A DNA stretch of 64,000 nucleotides from Phialocephala subalpina (Eukaryota > Ascomycota > Leotiomycetes > Helotiales > Mollisiaceae). Positions 46,429 to 58,600 of the stretch are shown piece by piece. Made by a program: the position numbers and the translations under genes. The stretch lies in contig FJOG01000027.1 of assembly GCA_900073065.1 (NCBI GenBank), positions 423,148-487,147 on the forward strand, given 5' to 3'. The notes under the pieces are model-generated. The model did not search any database. It was given only the letters and a program-made list of their open reading frames with translations, and was not told the DNA's origin. The stretch's first letter is position 1; the number at the start of each line of letters is the position of its first letter.

Positions 46429-47312
46429 CTGCATGATGGGAAAAGAGAGGGGAAGTTATAATGATAACTGGGAAGATGATATGAAGAAATGATACATTCG
46501 CTAGCATGAAGTTGGCCTTATCTCGAGGACTCATAATCCGAGCAATCGTTGTGCTGATGTCCGGAATCTGATTCCACCCAGATCTGGTCTGAGTGGATTG
46601 CAATGTGTGGTAATCGAAACGTGCTTCATGTGGAAAATGGCCTTTTCGATAACTGGGTTCTTTTCTTAACCCCGATTTGCTCTCAATTTCTTTTTTTCGG
46701 TATTCCTTCAATCTGCAAGACTGCCCGTCTTCGATATCCCAAGTCGGTTTTCTTATTACCCACATCTGTTCAATTCAATAGCCAATGGCCGAAATCATTA
46801 AGTCCCACTTCGACATCCAAGCTGTTTTTCAAGTTTGATGAGCATTCAAGAACAGTCGAGATTCGATGCTAGGTCTCGCAATGTATCTTCCCGATCTCCT
46901 GCATATATCTATCACATTCGTGGCCGCATGGCTGCAAAGGGATATTCCATCCCGTGTAAATCCCGACATGTTCGTTCAGCCACGATCGCGGTCTCTTCTT
47001 CCAACCTCGTTTTATCGCGTTTGGTTGTTTGTATCCTTGATGTACTCCGATCAGCCAGGTCTACTTTCAGGCCCATACTCCATTGTTTCGCGTTGAGAAG
47101 CACAACTGTCACCAATAAACTTTGATTCCCGAAGTGGGGACCGTCGAGCATCATATACAATCCACGCTCAGATTCAGGTATGTTCCAATAATCTTGTCAA
47201 ACATTCAGATTAATTTGGTAATGAACTTCTTGCTGACTACCGCAGAATCAGCTTATCTAGCAATCCAGTGCTGCATTCAGTTGTACCACCATCAATCTTT
47301 CACGACCCCGCA
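46429..47312. other. Intergenic, nothing recognised
   Basis: No gene seen; short frames only. The last few hundred bases lie upstream of paralog 4. Confidence 0.4.
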
Positions 47313-48164
47313 ATGTGGCGGGCACGACAGCTCCTGCGAAATGACCAGGCTGTTCGGAAGCCAATCGCGGTCCCTAGGCTCTCCATCGGATCTCAAACAC
47401 GTCTCCCATTGTCCATTCTCCAGAGATCCGAAAACAAGCATGGCCATGGATTCCCGAACACGTCGTTGCAGTTATTGCAATTGCGTCGAAATTTCTCAGT
47501 CCATCCTCGTCTCCACGAGCAGTCGGCCAAACCCTACTTTAGCGTATCCCAAGGAGAAAAGAAGCCTCGCTTCAGACGCACCGAAATGGTACTCAAGTTC
47601 CTATGGAGAGCATTCATTGTCTACTGGGTCTTCAACATCACCGTCCTCGCCTTCCCCTTCCCCGAAAGATTGAAATACCGATGGCACAAACTACGAAGAG
47701 GAACCGACTTTGCGGACTTTGCGAACGCATCTCCTTTCATGATGGCAATCAAGAAAGAGCCTGATATAGTGTTTATAGATTATACGAAAGCAACTAATTT
47801 CGTTGTAATTAGTAGAGAAGACAACTCTTCCTCGCGAGATGATGTATCGGCTACATCATCTATCGTCACTTTGCGATCTGTGGCTTAGGTGAGATTACCA
47901 GGTGGAAGGGGAGGTCCTGGTGATCCTTATGAGAGGTTGTGGAAGAGGGGGCCGTGGGGAGTGGAGGTTGAGAATCCGAAAGGGGAGAAGAAGTTCTATG
48001 CAGCGTTGCCAACTAGGGTGGAGGATCAGCCCGGGGATTTGAGGATTGAGGTTAGGAAGGGATCGTATGATGTTATTGGGAAGTATGTCTTGGGGCTGAG
48101 AGATGGGGATTGGGTTATGGTAACGGGGCCAAGGAGGGAGAAGAAGAGTGAGGTGCCGGTTTGA
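47313..48164 (+). pseudogene. Paralog 4 of the family, stop at a conserved Trp codon
   Basis: Starts MWRARQLLRN like paralog 1. It has a presequence with RRNFSVHPRL, an anchor (LWRAFIVYWVFNITVLAF), NASPFMMAIKKEPDIVF and SIVTLR, then TAG at 47886-47888. The same frame then continues with GDPYERLWKRGPWGVEVE, KKFYAALPTR, GDLRIEV and GDWVMVTGPRREK to a TGA at 48164. The stop aligns with the Trp of RAW/EEW/VEW in the other three paralogs, so TGG to TAG is the simplest history. Without it the protein would have 283 residues. The strong preservation on both sides shows that the lesion is recent, or that the codon is read through, edited or an error. Confidence 0.78.
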
Positions 48165-48267
48165 GGAGTGAGGGTTGAAGGAGATGGTATGGTTTGGGGT
48201 GATGTGTTGAGAAGCTGGACGAGGAGGTGTCGTTACGCTCCCGTGTACAAGCCATTGCAAGGTATGG

Positions 48268-48858
48268 CTAATTCCAAATGTTGACCCAATCATCCTTTAG
48301 GTGATGATCATTCCAATCCTTCACAACACTCCTCGACCACCAGCTTACTTTCCCCCAAAGCAACCCTATGAACAACCCCATCGAAGCCAGTCTTCCAAAC
48401 GCAACCGCCCATTCCTTGCAAACCAACATATTTCTATGCAATCTCCTCAAATTATCATCCACCTTCCCTGCCGGTACATCAAAACTCTTCTCCCAAACAC
48501 GAAACAAAACATCAATAAGTAGTCCGATCCCGCGAGTGCAGTAGAAAGCTGTGACTGTATCCGCGAAATTGTACCACTGGCGACGATGTTCTATTATATG
48601 TTCATCGTCTGGGGCGTGTGGCGTGCGGCCTATACAAAGGTAGACGATGAATAGGACGAGAAGAAGAACGAAGCAGGCGAGGAAGTCGAGGAGGAGGAAG
48701 ACTGTGTGGAACGATCGTCCGTTGCTGCCATGCGGAGCTCCGCCGAGATTTCGCCTTAAAAAGCCTCTGTTTGAATTGTGCTTGCTTCGCAGAATAGTGT
48801 GCCTAATCAAAGCCTTGCGTGGTTTGTAAGTGTGTTTCTGCCCACAAGGAGTGCTCAT
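48268..48858 (-). CDS. Membrane protein, possibly mitochondrial, unknown function
   Basis: Intronless, 196 residues, convergent with paralog 4 (stops 103 bp apart). The basic N-terminus (KPRKALIRHTILRSKHNSNRG, then RSFHT) looks like a presequence. It is followed by a strong hydrophobic helix (VFLLLDFLACFVLLLVLFIV), a second weaker segment (TAFYCTRGIGLLIDVLF) and a third (AFGRLASMGLFIGLLWG). The C-terminus is Trp- and charge-rich (KDWNDHHLKDDWVNIWN). It does not share the GDPYER domain of its neighbours. The start was set at the first ATG downstream of stops in the duplicated region. Confidence 0.6.
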   Translation of the reverse strand: MSTPCGQKHTYKPRKALIRHTILRSKHNSNRGFLRRNLGGAPHGSNGRSFHTVFLLLDFLACFVLLLVLFIVYLCIGRTPHAPDDEHIIEHRRQWYNFADTVTAFYCTRGIGLLIDVLFRVWEKSFDVPAGKVDDNLRRLHRNMLVCKEWAVAFGRLASMGLFIGLLWGKVSWWSRSVVKDWNDHHLKDDWVNIWN

Positions 48859-48960
48859 TCTTGGTGAACGACGCTCTTCTGGACACTCGACGATAAGTGC
48901 AACATATCGTAGATAGGAAAAGGGATGTGCCTTCGTTGCTATGTGAAGATTGAAGATCAG
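48859..48960. promoter_or_regulatory. Upstream flank of the 48858 gene
   Basis: Short non-coding stretch between the start codon and the tandem duplication, which therefore lies in the promoter region. Confidence 0.35.
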
Positions 48961-49460
48961 TTGAACCGTCTTTGTCACACAGTGTGGTGGTGAGCGTGCT
49001 ACTTCTCTTGGTGGCTAGAAATCCAAACACTTGTCGCAATCATCACTCGCCCAATAAGCATCATCCCTTGCTTGATTGAATAACTCAGCTTCCGAGCTAC
49101 TTATATAATATCAAGATGCGTATCATGCTTGACGGTGTAGGAGAGAGGTGTTTCTACTGAAGAAAGTGCTTGGTGTCTCCACGGTTTGCTGATAGGTTCG
49201 GAGAGGTGCGTTGAACCGTCTTTGTCACACAGTGTGGTGGTGAGCGTGCTACTTCTCTTGGTGGCTAGAAATCCAAACACTTGTCGCAATCATCACTCGC
49301 CCAATAAGCATCATCCCTTGCTTGATTGAATAACTCAGCTTCCGAGCTACTTATATAATATCAAGATGCGTATCATGCTTGACGGTGTAGGAGAGAGGTG
49401 TTTCTACTGAAGAAAGTGCTTGGTGTCTCCACGGTTTGCTGATAGGTTCGGAGAGGTGCG
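48961..49460. repeat. Exact 250-bp tandem duplication
   Basis: 48961-49210 and 49211-49460 are identical at every base I compared. The copy starts TTGAACCGTCTTTG and ends GGTTCGGAGAGGTGCG. Each copy holds a TATATAATAT string. No inverted terminal repeats or open frames of note. Complete identity means a very recent duplication or an assembly artefact. Confidence 0.95.
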
Positions 49461-52400
49461 TGTCCGGAAGACTCAAGAAGTTGGCTATGGGATCCGGTCA
49501 GCATTTCTCATGGCTCACATCGTTCCTCATGACACAGAGCTTAGAGTGCCGTTCGACCAAGACCTGCGAAGGTCCAATGTTGCGGAATACAGAGTCTGCA
49601 CTGTTGAATGTGCATTGTACTTGATGAGCAGCCAACGAGAAGTGCTAGTGTCTGATCCAATCTGAAGAATACCGGTAAAGCTGGTAGGGAAAGTACGTCA
49701 AGGAAGGCGCTGCAATGACTTGGTACTCAATGGCGTACACAACATGCCCCTGAGGAAGGGATGATGGCTTCTTCATATCTTCATCGATTTAGGTTGTTGC
49801 CGGAAAGGGTCGGAAGGGATAACCGATTGCATCGTTCCACTTTGGTAGTCAAAGGTGCTTGAAAGTACTTCCATCCTGGAGAACGGCGATGGGGTATGTT
49901 TGTAGAGCTTGATCATTGAGATATATGTTGGCTGAGAAGGAGGGTCCTTCCATAGCCCTTTGGGTAAGAGATTTCAAGACAACGAGTTGCTCGCAAGCAA
50001 ACGAGGGGGTCAGTCTGAGACGCTAACCTTAATGAGTAGCTCCACATTTGGGCACTGTATGGACCTCTGTAGATCCAAGTTCGCACTCATCGTCCTGTCG
50101 ACTGTAGCCGGCCGCCAATACTTTTGATGGCTTGCAGACAACAACTCCATTCGATGCCTGTCGATAGCTTCTCCTTGGATTGGTTGTCACTCGTCAGCTC
50201 CGGAGCCCGTAGCTATGATCAAATAAAGTTATCACATCCTCAGCCGGCGACGTGTCCCCTCTTAATCTTTCCCTGCCGATGCAAAATTCGCAGAACGTAT
50301 GACTGTTCTACAGCCAGCACTCAGCAAAGATTATGCGCATCGTACATCAGCGAGTATCCTGGACAAAGTTTTCCCGTTTTTTCCCCTCGGGATTCCTCCC
50401 GGGAATCAAGGCAGATAGATGCCTCTGGATTTTCGAGCAACTCATTCGTCCGAGCATCGAAAACGAAAGAAGTGCTATCAGCCATGAAATAAGCAAATTG
50501 AAGAGTCGGAGCGCGCTCGATGCTGATAAGCTGGATCGATGGGGTTTTGGGGGACGGTCACTGCGATGCCAACATCACTTCCCACCAGGCGATGGATATT
50601 TTGGTTGGGACCATGCACTCTCGATCTCATCTGCACTTACAAACGGAGCTGATTGATCGAATCTAGCGCCTACCACATCATGCGTCTCACGAGACAGATT
50701 TCATGAATATCCGAGGGGAAGTATAAGATCAGGCAAAAAGTCCGTCGTCTAAACCAGTGTTCCTCCTTCCTTTTTAAATCAGGGGCAGGCTTTGAGTGAA
50801 GCTACGAGAGGATCGATCCCATGGACCGATAGCATCCTCATCGTCCCAAGCGGTTTATCCCGAGAAGTGGCTTGGGTCTGTCGTGTTGTTAAAGTATTTA
50901 GACCGATCAATCGCCTGCTTCCTCATTTTCAATAGCGATATCAGCAGAATTGCAAGCGCACTATTGCTGCCCGAGGACACCACATCAATTTTGAAGGGCA
51001 ATGAGAGGTTCACGGTGTTCTCGACCAGCTCCACGCACGGACCTACCAACCAGAAGTTGGTTCGAGCCGTGCGCGGAGCTGTGTCAGGTCACATCCGCTC
51101 TGCCGTGCAGATGCCTGACGGAGCCGTACGTCTGCGAGCCTGCAAGGATCCCAATCGGTACCAATTGCTGAGCTTCGGTTCCCGAGAAGCCTCCGTTATA
51201 TCGGCAACGGATTATGAAAGTGCGCATGGGACATTTCTTTGGGTATAGGCAAGAAGTTTGTCGCAACTTGTCGCGTTTTGAATTTTCGTCGATGATCAAG
51301 AGATGTGTAATTTTGATGAAATACAAGACTTCGTTTCTCATATGATCTAGCCTAGCCACACTCTGCAGGGATCGGAATGGGAAGAACGATAAAGCAGAAA
51401 GAAAAGAGAAGATGCAGAAGTTACGCGCAAACGCATTGAATATAGTTATTATGAAAGTGGTACTGTCAACGATGCTCGATTGAGGCGCCTTGAGGTCACA
51501 GATGTAGACTTCCTCCAACCTCTCTCTGCATGCCTCAACTAAGTGCGAACTGCAACTCCTAAAGGAAAAGGGAATGGCAAAATTTGTCTTTTCATGCTCC
51601 TTGAATAAAGGCATTATTTAGATTCTCCTAGGAAAGAATTGAGCATGATGTCTGCGGATCGTCTGCATCTGCCAAAAGAGGCGCCTAGCTCGGAAGGAGA
51701 GTAGCATGCGCGTCTGAATGCAGTGGCTATTTCTGAAAATGGTTGGAGGAGCCTGCTTCTTATAGGACATCATGAGGCTGAAGATTTCTCGGATAGGTGG
51801 CAGCGGCAGCTTGTTGACGGCTTCAGGGGGTAGTTCCCCAGGCAATTCAATACCGAACCGCTCATGCAAATCTTCTTCTTCAATAGCGAGATATCGCGGC
51901 CATCGGACAGCAGTTGTAATGCTCAGGAATATTTATGAGCTATTCTCAATCTCTCATATCAGCCTTTTTCTTGTCATCACTCAAGTGCCACTTGAAAAAG
52001 GGTTGGGAGGCTGATTCCCTTCTTCTGGTGGTGCGGCCATCGCGTCCGAGCGCACATCTCAACCCCCCCTGTCAGCGGCGGATGGCAGTGTGAAAAGAAA
52101 GTGTGGGAGACCTCCAACGCTCTGAACGCGACATGAGTGTACCACCAACCCCAGCGCGATGGGTTCCAGAGATCTGCTCTATACCTCACAGTACAAAGAA
52201 AGTGCTCCTCGGAATCGTCAGCCAGGCCACCACAGGCAGCGCCGCCTCCTCCGAACAGACAGCGACTGCTTCGTGCATGCACCTCGCCCGAATCCGGTGT
52301 ACTCTGTGGGCTGAATGGTCCTACTTCTACTTGCTTGCTTCAAGAGATGAGCAGATGGTCTGCCAATCATACACCTCTCCCCTCTTGGCCTGCGCCTGTC

Positions 52401-53796
52401 TCGAAACGAGTTGAGGACGCGCACATTGCACATTTCCGAGAATTGCTGGAGACTCAGGAGTTGGTCCTCTTGCGGAAAGACACAGAGGCTTCAAACAGCA
52501 GCTATCACGAACGTGAACGCGTCGCACTCTCTGTGCTGTGGACCACTTCTACATCCCGGGTTTAAGTGTGGTGTTCTCGAGCATTGAGGCAAGCAGCGGT
52601 TACTGCCAAAGAAAGGTACGTAAATGCCCTCGGGGGTGCTTTTCAACGACGATCTAACGTTTGAATCAGCCATATTGGCCCTAGGACTCCACGTGGGATT
52701 CTCGACTCGAAACTACTCGATACATTCAAACAAATTGCGCTCAACCTGATATACTGCATTGCAAGCTCCCGGGGCGTTGGGAATTAGGAGGGAGAGCAAC
52801 AAAGCATATATACACGACGAAAACACTAAAAAGCTGCAGCAATGGGAACCAGAGTGTGCAATGTACAGAACTGTGCGAAGCATGGTGACGTTCAGCCTGG
52901 CGAAACCAAGCCTGTGAGTTGAAGAAGCCGCATCCACAACAGCAAATTACTGATCTGTGGCTAGCGTCCTAAACCTGTCAGCACGAACACTTCGAAATCC
53001 GAGTTCTCCAAGTGACTGCTGTGGCGGCGATGGAAGGCTATGTGGTTAGTTCAAGTCAAGTCAAGTTGGACAAATGCGTGAGTTGGGGACATGATAGCTA
53101 GAAACTGCAGAGCAAAACACCAACTGTCCTCGATAGTGTAGATAGCATGAAAAAAAAGGTGGGGAGAATGTTGTCATCTGGAGTCACCTGTGTGGTAAAT
53201 ATATACGAATGAGATCCGTTCGATTTGTGGAAGTCTAATTTGATTGTATGCTCTCTCAATTTAAGTCCTGTGTCGTCAGGAACACATTCTCAGCCTCTCG
53301 ACTCTGTGAAACAGCAGGAATCCATAGCCCTGATGATATGTTTAAAGCAGCATCCCTCGAGGCTTGCCGTGCACTGTCTGTCTATATAAACAGGCGCTCC
53401 CCAGCGCTCAAAATTCGGCAAATTTTGCTCCACTGAAGTACTGAGATCCGACGCTTGAGTCCATAAAGGTGAGATATTCAACATCTGATACTTGCGATTG
53501 CCATAAAATACAGTCTATCAATAGACCTGCAGCCTTGTATATAGTTAGTAGTACGGAAGTGGTTTAAGAAGCGTGCGCTGCCAGTGGCTCGCGTCGTGGT
53601 GGTGGTGTGGCCATCTTACTTGACCCATATCACCCACCTTAACCCGACAGCAGCAGCCTCGAGCAGGATATTGGGCACGAATAGCGGAGACGGTGAGAGT
53701 GAAGATAGCTCAGAGGAGCCCCTGAACAAGTTCAATGGAAGACTCGATGCTCTCTCTCCTCGTTGCCATCGTCGCCGCCGCCACCTCTGCTGAGTT
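49461..53796. other. Gene-free stretch of about 4.3 kb
   Basis: Only frames without recognisable motifs (for example 50796-51248 and 52137-52565). Base composition is ordinary, so it is not an obvious RIP-mutated repeat. The last few hundred bases are the promoter of the DUF6594 gene. Confidence 0.4.
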
Positions 53797-55351
53797 ATGG
53801 CCGCCATGATTCAGACAGCCGAGCCTCCTACCCAGAGATCCGCGAACAACGCTCATGATGCTGACCAACATAGCGGTGATCTAGTGCTGTCCATAGAGCC
53901 TGAGATGACGAACTCAGAAGTTAGACGTCGGATGAACGTTCCCCCTCTGCCGAACGAGAACGAGGACAGTCCAGCAGCTTTCGGCCATGGTTCAGCACAA
54001 GACACGCTGGAAGGTTCACCAAATTCTCAAGGTCAGTACTCACTAAAGTATCCAAGTCGTACAACCTGTCATTGTGAGCATCTGTGTCAACAAAACCTGC
54101 AGTGTCGTCCTCTCCTTGGATCTTGAGGCGGCTCTCAACCACATTCGCATCGACACGATCATCGACAAGCAAAGCAGAAGCACAACGACTCTTGGACGAG
54201 AAACATGGCTACAACACTTTCATCAAAGAGAATTGTAAGCTTATCTTCTGCAGCGATTCCTGCATTTCTTGCAGAGGTTGACTTTCTCCACAACTAGATC
54301 TCGAATGTCCAAAAGGATTGCCACAGCTAGCTTCCTTCATAAGCTCCTGCGACGACTTTTCCATCTACCGAGGCTTCAAAACTATTCACGAACGATTGAT
54401 ACTTCACCTGATGGTCGAAATAACGGAGCTTGAAAAGCAGCTCGATAGCATTGACCGAGACGACGAAAAGAACCCCGCAACTTCGGACAGACTCATCGGG
54501 GTGCAAGACCCAGAGCCAAACTCAATCAAAAGCAAAGTATTCAAGAACTTGGGAGAGAAGATAAAAGAATATGGTAGGTCGCGCGCGGATGGCACAAAGC
54601 GAATCTGCTGAGACGAAATAGACGAGCTAGTTTTCAACCATTGTCGAATGCAAGCACTTGGCGAGCCTCCGCCTCGGAATCGTCTTTCATATTTCAATTG
54701 GATATGGATCAATACGCCACTCATGGATGGAAGTGATGACTTCATACGCCATCAGGGTGACTTCGTCAAGGGAGTCGGCGGCCGCTCAAATTATTTTGAG
54801 GAGGTCATAAAAAACCACGTATACGAGAGCCCAAGGTCAATCTTCAAGGTAAGTGACTGAGGACAAGACACGCTCGAATTGATGAAATAATGTAATGACA
54901 TTAAATAAAGCGTTTCCTGAAAAGCAGCGAGGGAAAGGACACAGAGAATTCGGTGACCTACTATTCTGAAGGAAAAATGGACCACCTCCGGCACGCAATG
55001 TCCGTGTCACTCGCAATCATCGTTCTTCTAGCCCCTGTATTCCTTCTTTTCCTTGTGCCTATGACCCGTGTCAAGATGGTGTTCACGGCAGCAGCCTTCA
55101 TCGTTCCGTTCGCGATGATCATGTCTTATATGACCGGTGCAAAGGATGCTGAGGTGTTCATCGGAACGGCCACGTATGTGTCTCACCTGGGGTCCATGGT
55201 TATGCTGACTTTGTACCAAGATACGCCGCTCTTCTTATTGTCTTTTTGGGCAACATTAGTGGGAGTAACGCGTCCTACCCCAGTCCAGCTGTTCCGTCTT
55301 AGGTCCGTCGTAAGGGGCCTCTCGCGTTTGCGGAAGTTGAAAGGCTCATAA
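53797..55351 (+). CDS. DUF6594 membrane protein
   Basis: Ascomycete-specific family of unknown function. Exons are 53797-54031, 54103-54234, 54298-54573, 54622-54848 and 54911-55351 (436 residues). The N-terminal ~110 residues are polar and disordered. The domain then reads CPKGLPQLASFISSCDDFSI, YRGFKTIHERLILHL, a coiled-coil-like ELEKQLDSIDRDDEK, KIKEYDELVFN, WIWINTPLMDGSDDFIRHQ and FEEVIKNH. These are the order and spacing I know for DUF6594. Three C-terminal hydrophobic helices follow (AIIVLLAPVFLLFLVP; FTAAAFIVPFAMIMSYMTGA; FIGTATYVSHLGSMVML). All four introns restore the domain text, so the model is well supported. Often found near heterokaryon-incompatibility-type genes, but none is seen here. 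Confidence 0.88.
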
Positions 55352-56756
55352 TCATTTCTCGAGGTATGTAGGAGGTCCGGATGGGGGCTTTCGAAAGGTT
55401 CTGCGTTCGAAAAGTTCGATTTTGCCCATATCTAGCAAGAAAACGTTCGTTGACCGACTTTCTCCGATTGTCCTCGCCCTCCTACTTTCCTGGCCCTGCG
55501 ACAGTCCATTAGTATCCTAGACGTCTTACAATTATCTGCGAAGATGGGTGTGCATCATCTGTAAATCGAGAGAGACACTTAAAGCTTGGATGGTATGTCG
55601 AAACTCTTCAGCCTCGACGTCAGTTCTTGACCTCCAAATACTGGTCTGTGCCCGGGTCGGCCGTACCGACGCGACGCGGGGAACGCCATCACGTGCAGCT
55701 CTCATTACCCATGAATACCTTATTCAAAACTTCAAAAAATTGACAAGTAAATTTGTTCAAATTCAAACAACAAGAAAATGCTTTCAACTGCCATTTCGAT
55801 GTATATGAAGCAGGGGTTGAAGGCATGCCAACGTCTGACGACGTGGAATACCAGTCAAGAATCCTTACTTGCGAGACTTTTTTGCTTAGGCCAAAGATTT
55901 TTTTAGGAATGGCTTAAACTATATGAGGATAAAAGTTATCATCTCCCTCTGTCTCGTTTCTCTGCCGTAATAGCAGCTCGCATCACAGTCTCCCTGGCGA
56001 TCTAGGTGTAGTACTCCACGAAGCTCAAAAGTAGTCATGGTATCATCGACCAGTCAACACCTTAAGCACCCGAATGGACCAGCCTCAGCAGGCAACAGGA
56101 TCAAAAGGGAATGGAACCCGCCTTGTCGTCGTGGGCAAGGTTTCGTGCTGTGCACGCGCTAGGGCTGGGAAGGGGCGAACAGACGGTCTCACGATGATTA
56201 GAGAGCTGAGAGTGGATTTCATTGATTTCTGGGCTGGATCACGATAGAGTTGCGCTGAGTAGTTCTCTTGACAAGTGTATGAGGACATCAATATTACACC
56301 CATTTTGTTATCCTGATCAGTTATCGTACACAATCCGTGATATGCTGAATCAACTCCGAGCTCCATCACCCTCCAAGCTCCATCATCACCGAAATATCCC
56401 CGCCACTCTCGCAACGCAAACCAAAGGTGGCGTGCGTCTCTCCCTGCCATTCCTATCTTCAAACGGTGTCTTGAGACTGGTATAGTTCTGCAGGCCGAGC
56501 CTTTGTCTTTGACTTTTTAATGCTTTCCCGTCGGTCCTTTGAGACGAAGAAGTATCAGGGGTAATGTCTCGTGAGCCAACACGGCTTGATTAACTATCAG
56601 CTTCCTCTAGTATAGATGCAGCATCATGACTTGATTGACCGGAGAGATCCCTGCCTCGTATTGCCCTGAGACCTCAAAATCCAGATCGGGCGGCAACTCA
56701 TCGAGAATTGGACAGATTCTTTTCAAGCGAGTCGGCATCCATATATCATAGACGTT
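55352..56756. other. Intergenic, nothing recognised
   Basis: Convergent 3' flanks of the DUF6594 and homeodomain genes; about 1.4 kb with short frames only. Confidence 0.4.
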
Positions 56757-57609
56757 CTAAGGCAGTCTCGTTTCCTTATCTGGCAGTTTGCCGAAGGAGA
56801 AAGTAGGATGTTTGGATCGAGCTTTCCGGCGTCGATTTTCGAACCATCTCTACAGGGCAGCAGCTGTCAGTATATTAAGGAAATGACGGCTTGCTAAATG
56901 GACTTACATAAATGTGATCTTTCTCGAGTCCCAGCTCCTCGGCTATTCCCGCTCGCGCTGTCCTGTTTAACGTAGGATTGTGGCAATATTGCAGTCTCTG
57001 GAGTAGTGCAATCTGCTTTACTAAAGTGTTTTCGAGTCTTCTTGGCCACTGTATTGCGACTATTCGCTGTTTCCCTCTCGGACCCATTGTGATCGAGTCC
57101 AGCATCACCAGGTCCAGATCCTGCAGCCATTGTTTCGCTATGGGGTTGTTGCACGGTCTGAGTTGGTCGGTCAGTCGACTCTCCTCTGGGTCCACAATAT
57201 CCTAGAAGTGTTAACGCTACTGATCTCTTTGAATTAAATTAGTTACGTGATCCAAATTGCGTCGGGCCTGCTCTAGAAGAGAACGTAGACGAAGGGAGTA
57301 GGTTGAGCAATTGGACACCCTTCCCTTCCGAGAGCCCTGTTTCAGCATGCGCCTCTGACGTTGTGAATGAGCAGAACAGTAACTACGGCTCCCCGTTCGA
57401 ACGTGCCGGAGAGCCTCTCGTGCTCGAGGAGTACGAGTCACTTTACCAGCCTGACATTGAATAGGGGCAAATAGGGAGGTCTTCTTCGCGTTCCTTCCGT
57501 CGTGTTCGCTTTGATCGTAGGGCGGTTGAGGAAGATGTCGTGTGCTGTGTGTCGGAGTGTTCGACCGTCTTTTTAGCGGTGATGGAGCCAAATCCGTCTT
57601 TCGTTCCAT
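56757..57609 (-). CDS. Homeodomain transcription factor
   Basis: Exons on the minus strand are 57609-57247, 57201-56908 and 56849-56757 (249 residues). The homeodomain covers about residues 170-232: RRLENTLVKQIALLQRLQYC (helix 1), ARAGIAEELGLEKDHI (helix 2), and recognition helix YRWFENRRRKARSK. That helix is created across the last intron and carries the invariant W, F, N and R. The protein is short after the domain (18 residues). The N-terminal part is basic and low in structure. The upstream boundary is unsure: an extra exon (about 57860-57790, ending at a GTAAGC donor) could splice to 57652 in frame, but its frame holds a TAG. Target genes unknown; no second mating-type gene is nearby, so I do not call it MAT. 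Confidence 0.78.
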
Positions 57610-58600
57610 TTTCCGTGCCTTTCGAACCCGAGTTTCCCCCTGTGATCAATCAATTAGGATTGAAGCTGGATCGTGTCCCAGCTCTTGTTGGTTCGTGCGC
57701 TAGTCATCGCTATCATTTGGATCACGCTATTGTTGTTTTGGACACTGGTCTAAGTTTGCGTGAGATCATACGTCAGGTACTTGCTTACCTCGTTTGATGA
57801 TTTTACCAGGCTTCGTTGATCTTCAAGTTCTTGCTCTTCAGTACCGTAGCCAATTAAGTAGTGATCTACTGTCGCCTACGGTGACGCCGTATTGGTCTCC
57901 TGAGGTTTGTGATTTCGAACGGCTTCCATCATAATAAAGGTAACCATCTCTGTGGGTGTTGCACTAAGCGTCGCCCGGCGGTAATTAGGTTCTTCCTTCA
58001 AACAATCACTCGCGGAGTAAGATACTTGCGTTGGGGTTGGGCACTCCATCCTCTTGCTCCCTTCCTATCAACCCTCACTTGGGAACCCACCACCCTCGCT
58101 CGCAACGGAGGCAAGTATAGCAGCTTCAGATTCTCTAATTCCCTGCTATACATATTCGACGAAATCATCGCAGGTTGCTATGGAGCCCGCCTAGTAGTTT
58201 ATAGACGCTCTTAAATCGAATAATTCTTATCAAGAATCTCCTCCCCTTTTGTGAAATCGTCCGGTGAATTTGAGGAATCGAATACCTAAGCTTCTAATGT
58301 AAGTAATTAAATACTTGCCAAAACTCCTGAATTTAACAATTAATGAAAATATATTTCGATATCTTCTGATGAATACGAAATTCAATGTTAGGATGGAAGT
58401 GGAGGAAAACTGGCGGCCCATAAACATAGTCCTCTCGCTGGATGCTACCCCTATCATTCTCGCCAAAAGCCCCTGAAAACAGCCGAGGCTCGAGGTGAGG
58501 TAGGGAGGAAGCACATGGCACGTGAAAGCACACTTGTGCCCGAGAAACCTAGAGCTGGGCGGGGATACAAGGAGCTAGGAGCAAGTATAGTGGGATTGAA
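57610..58600. other. Upstream flank of the homeodomain gene
   Basis: May contain an additional 5' exon of the homeodomain gene (see that entry). Otherwise short frames only, with AT content rising toward 58600. Confidence 0.3.

Noticed and set aside
50796..51248. 150-codon plus-strand frame as a gene
   Set aside because: No recognisable domain, no splice partners, ordinary chance length.
56757..57609. Mating-type locus
   Set aside because: A homeodomain alone is not enough; no alpha-box or HMG gene, nor the usual flanking genes SLA2/APN2, are seen.
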